Source of the DNA: Phycomyces blakesleeanus NRRL 1555(-)
Lineage: Eukaryota > Mucoromycota > Mucoromycetes > Mucorales > Phycomycetaceae
Assembly (NCBI RefSeq): GCF_001638985.1
Contig: NW_017265134.1
Span: forward strand, 3,826,653-3,890,652
Direction of reading: 5' to 3'
DNA length: 64,000 nt
A program made the translations under genes and the position numbers. The notes below the pieces were generated by a model. It was given only the letters and a program-made list of their open reading frames with translations, ran no database searches and was not told where the DNA came from. How positions within the stretch are numbered: position 1 is the stretch's first letter; every line of letters starts with the position of its first letter. Positions 60,998-64,000 of this stretch are shown in pieces.

Positions 60998-61217
60998 GTA
61001 TGTACATGCTTGCACAGTCACAATATTAAGTTCAATTCATTTTGTTACAAGCAAAAAAAAACAAAAAACAAACAAGTCATTCCTAATCAATTCTATTCTT
61101 GTTTATTTATATTAATACCTACATATGCATATCTATATCTATATGTATATGTGTATGTATATAAATGTTTGAAATAAATAAATACAAGGTAAAAAAAAGA
61201 AAGACAAAAAATAAAAG
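57388..61217. other. Long gene-free AT-rich interval (left part)
   Basis: 3.8 kb with no recognisable gene on either strand. It holds many microsatellites: AGAAGT at about 57473-57505, TTTTTA at about 58008-58045, TACTG at about 58186-58213, (CACACG)n at about 59078-59101, GGGTAA-type at 60382-60421, TA at 60253-60281 and TATATG at about 60955-61000. It includes the upstream region of the lipase gene. It might hold non-coding transcripts, but nothing in the sequence proves that. Confidence 0.5.
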
Positions 61218-63620
61218 TTATCAGATCCTTTTCTTTATTTTTTTTATAGAAAAAAAGAGAAGTACATTTCTAGATTAAGATTAAGGTTGACATTTTACAT
61301 CTTTATTTTTATATATATAGTATAAAAAATATACATTATTATTATTATTTAACTGGTATTCATGGTTACAAGAAATAAGTGTATTTCAACAACAACAACA
61401 ACAAAAAAAGAAGGTACATGTGTATTTGATCAGATCTGATAAATATTTGGTATATGATTGGCCAAACCGTTGCTGATTAAAGGATCTGATAAATATTTTT
61501 TTTTTTTCAAAAAGAAAAAAGTAAACTGTGCTGTGGTACAAATGACAAACCACTTCAAACGCGTGGCTTGGTAGACTCAACATCCCCCTCATTTTCTCCC
61601 TCTCTCCCTCTCTCTCCTCTTTCTCCCCACTCTTCCCCTCTTTCTTTTGGCTCCTTTTATAAATAAAGTAAAATAAATGATCGAAAATAATCCTTGGATC
61701 AATAAATTAATTCAAATTCAAATAAAAGAAAAAAAAAAACTCACTTGTATAGAAATGAGTAATAAATAATGAATATTGAATAAGAAAGAAAAAAAAGAAA
61801 AAGCAATAAAATAGATTAAATTGTATTGCAACCTTTTGATAGCACGTTTTAATTAATATTAAAAAGAAAGGAAGAAATAATAATGATATTAAATCGTAAC
61901 AAGTAACAAGTGATAGCGATAGTGATAGTGGTAGCAATAAGTAATAGTAATAGTAATCATAATCGTAATGGTAGTAATAGCAATTATATAATATAATATA
62001 AAGTATGATTCTACAGACAAGATAAATAAAATTTATCATTATTATTGTTGAATTGAATTGAATTGGATTGGATTGAGCTGAATTGGCTTGAACTGAATAT
62101 TGTGTTACCAATGACGCTTTTATAATATATGATGTATAAATTATTTAAGAGTAAAGAAAGTTATCAGATCTTTCTTTGGTTCCTTTTTTATTATTTTTAT
62201 TATTTGTTTATTATTACTTCACTTCTATTGTTTCGCCGCTCCAGACTGGTCTTTCAATATATTGTATCAATATTTTAAAATATGTACGTATATATTTATA
62301 CATGTACATACAATGAAAGATAGATAAATGATTATCTTTTGACAGTAGATTAGCTATTGATATAAAGAAAGAATCTAAAAAATAAAACAGCAACAGCAAA
62401 TAACAATAGGAATATTTATAGGAATAGGAATTTCAACAGTAGAAGCAAGTAAATGAAAGGGTTGGAAATAAAATTATGTGTATGTAATATGAATTAAAAT
62501 AATTAAACTAAAGAACCATTTGAAATATCTCAAAGGTTTATGTAAAGATGTATATACATTCCTATTAATTTGCTGCTTTTGCAAGACACCCTTTTTTTTA
62601 AAAAAATAATAAAGAAAATAAGAACAAGGAATAATTATGTGACTACACTGTACAAAAACAGTGATGTGTCAAAGATGGAGAGGGCCATATGTCCAGAGTT
62701 ATCAGATCCAATCTTAAAATCTAAAAAAAAAAGATAAAGAAAAAAAGTACTCTGCCCTGCACTACACTACACTGGGCTACAATACACCACGCTACACTAC
62801 ATTATACTATAGTATAATAATAATATATATTATCTACATATTTCTTTCTTTCTTTCTTTATTCTTTTAATTATGAACACATAAACACACAATAAGTGATA
62901 GTAACCAGTGCAATGTATTACTATGACTACCAAACTACTACACAAACCATATTAATTTAGGAAATAAACCTAAAGAAATGTAACTCGATTTTTTTTCTTC
63001 TTTCCACAATTTCCGAAGATGCGCGCCTCCAAAAAAAAACAAGATAAATAAAAAGCCCCCAAGAAATATTTTCACATAGCAACTAACAAATATATGTATA
63101 GATCTGTATAGATCATCGTCAAGATCTGATAAAAAAAAATCCAAAAAGAAAAAGAAAAGAATTGGATACTTGCCATAAAAGGATCTTGATTTTTTTTATA
63201 ACAATCTATCTATCTTTATATATATGTGCGTGTGTGTTACTCGGGGTAGAACAAAAGAAAGATTGTTTTCTTTTATTATCTGTTATCTGATCGAAATATA
63301 TACATTATGTGAAAATCTGTATATAGTTGATATGTATATTTATGATGCTTATATAACATAAATATTATAAATATATTGTAAGAAATAAGATTAACCGTCT
63401 TGTTCATTTTTCCGATCACATGTTCTAGTCCTATTATACACATAGGCAATGCAGGCAGGTCCATATTTCCAGTTGGTGGTATAGTTATGTTAAATATCAA
63501 TTGTATAATATATAAATAAATAGATTCTACGACAGGACAGGATCGCCAATCATCAGCATCAGAATATATATATACTATATAAAAAAAACAAAGAAAAGGC
63601 GGAGTGAAAGGATCTGATAA
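61218..63620. promoter_or_regulatory. Cluster of GATCTGATAA (GATA-type) sites upstream of the 63917 gene
   Basis: Seven exact copies of GATCTGATAA or its complement lie at 61218-61227, 61433-61442, 61483-61492, 62161-62170, 62699-62708, 63123-63132 and 63611-63620, with a close variant (TTATCTGATC) at 63283-63292. Each contains a GATA core (TGATAA) and a GATC. Both orientations occur, with spacing of 50-670 bp. No copy was noticed in the rest of the window. Such clustering before a start codon is the pattern of a GATA-factor-controlled promoter (AreA- or White-Collar-type regulators in fungi). The regulator is inference. Confidence 0.75.
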
Positions 63621-63732
63621 CGAATTCCAAGAAGCCAATAAAGAAATTATAGTATTTTTCATTGGCAATAAAAGAAAAAACTCTATTTATATTACGACAT
63701 AAAAAGAGAGAGAGAGAAAAATTGGTACAAGT

Positions 63733-63741
63733 ATATATAAA
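63733..63741 (+). promoter_or_regulatory. Putative TATA box of the 63917 gene
   Basis: TATATAAAG about 180 bp before the start codon, followed by a pyrimidine-rich leader (CTTTCTCTTCTC, then repeated CATCTTTACATACA motifs) with no upstream ATG of note close to the start. Confidence 0.6.
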
Positions 63742-63916
63742 GGGTACCTATTGCCTTTCTCTTCTCTTTATCTTTCTTCTCATTGTATCTAAATCTTCTA
63801 CTTCTTTTGACTCATCCGTATTATCTTTCTACGTTAATTCACATCTATACATACATCTTTACATACATAACACATCTTTTCCTTTACTCTCACACTCTCT
63901 TATTACTGATATTATC

Positions 63917-64000
63917 ATGACTGCTCAAATTGCTACCTCTACATTGTCTTCATTGACTCCCAAATATACATCTGCCACTAATGCTACAACCACAACAAGA
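63917..64000 (+). CDS. Partial CDS at the window edge, Ser/Thr-rich N-terminus
   Basis: The ATG at 63917 opens a frame that runs off the window after 28 codons (MTAQIATSTLSSLTPKY, then a Thr/Ala-rich stretch). Codon choice is C/G-ending and clean, unlike the flanking DNA, and a TATA box and pyrimidine leader precede it, so it looks real. Function cannot be read from so little sequence. The upstream GATA-site cluster suggests it is tightly regulated. Confidence 0.65.
   Translation, partial: MTAQIATSTLSSLTPKYTSATNATTTTR

Overview
The window looks like nuclear DNA of a filamentous early-diverging fungus, most likely Mucoromycota/Mucorales (Phycomyces-like). The evidence is: very AT-rich intergenic DNA, many short GT-AG introns (about 50-150 bp), Mucorales-style protein sequences, and DNA transposons and decayed gene families between compact housekeeping genes. 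No tRNA, rRNA, CRISPR or operon structure was seen. Gene models were built by joining reading frames at GT-AG sites and checking phase across every exon. The species assignment is inference.

Left part (0.9-12.8 kb) is housekeeping. RPS2/uS5 (+, 3 exons) converges with STT4/PI4KA, the phosphatidylinositol 4-kinase (-, 20 exons, 1975 aa). A UBXD8/FAF2-type UAS-UBX protein of ER-associated degradation (-, 8 exons, 500 aa) follows.

Middle part (13-38 kb) is accessory, repeat-rich DNA around one conserved gene. From left to right it holds: a heavily mutated Fanzor/TnpB-like nuclease remnant (14.2-16.8 kb, -); an apparently complete PIF/Harbinger transposon with 33-bp inverted termini, a DDE transposase and a Myb/SANT-like partner (17.1-20.9 kb), plus two short non-autonomous relatives; a frameshifted copy (22.9-23.9 kb) and an intact copy (29.4-30.4 kb) of a PD-(D/E)XK-like family; a 5'-truncated EFR3-like fragment (24.3-25.2 kb); NSE4 of the SMC5/6 complex (27.0-28.6 kb, -); an ITPA/HAM1 pseudogene fragment (31.7-31.9 kb); a decayed Mucorales-type family gene (32.6-33.8 kb); one of two copies of a 466-bp repeat; and a Crypton-type tyrosine recombinase gene (35.0-37.4 kb) with an in-frame stop before its Q-rich tail.

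Right part (38-64 kb) is again conserved genes: a GYF-domain polyQ protein (+, 1555 aa), an MSC7-like membrane aldehyde dehydrogenase (-, 590 aa), an FCP1-like CTD phosphatase (+, 515 aa) and a class-3/DAGL-like lipase (-, 1136 aa). The last 6.5 kb (57.4-63.9 kb) has no gene. Its right-hand 2.4 kb carries seven exact copies and one variant of a GATA-type 10-mer (GATCTGATAA). They sit upstream of a gene whose first 28 codons enter the window at 63917.

Functional links: STT4 and the EFR3-like fragment belong to the same plasma-membrane PI4-kinase system. The remaining conserved genes are independent eukaryotic housekeeping functions without operon-like organisation.
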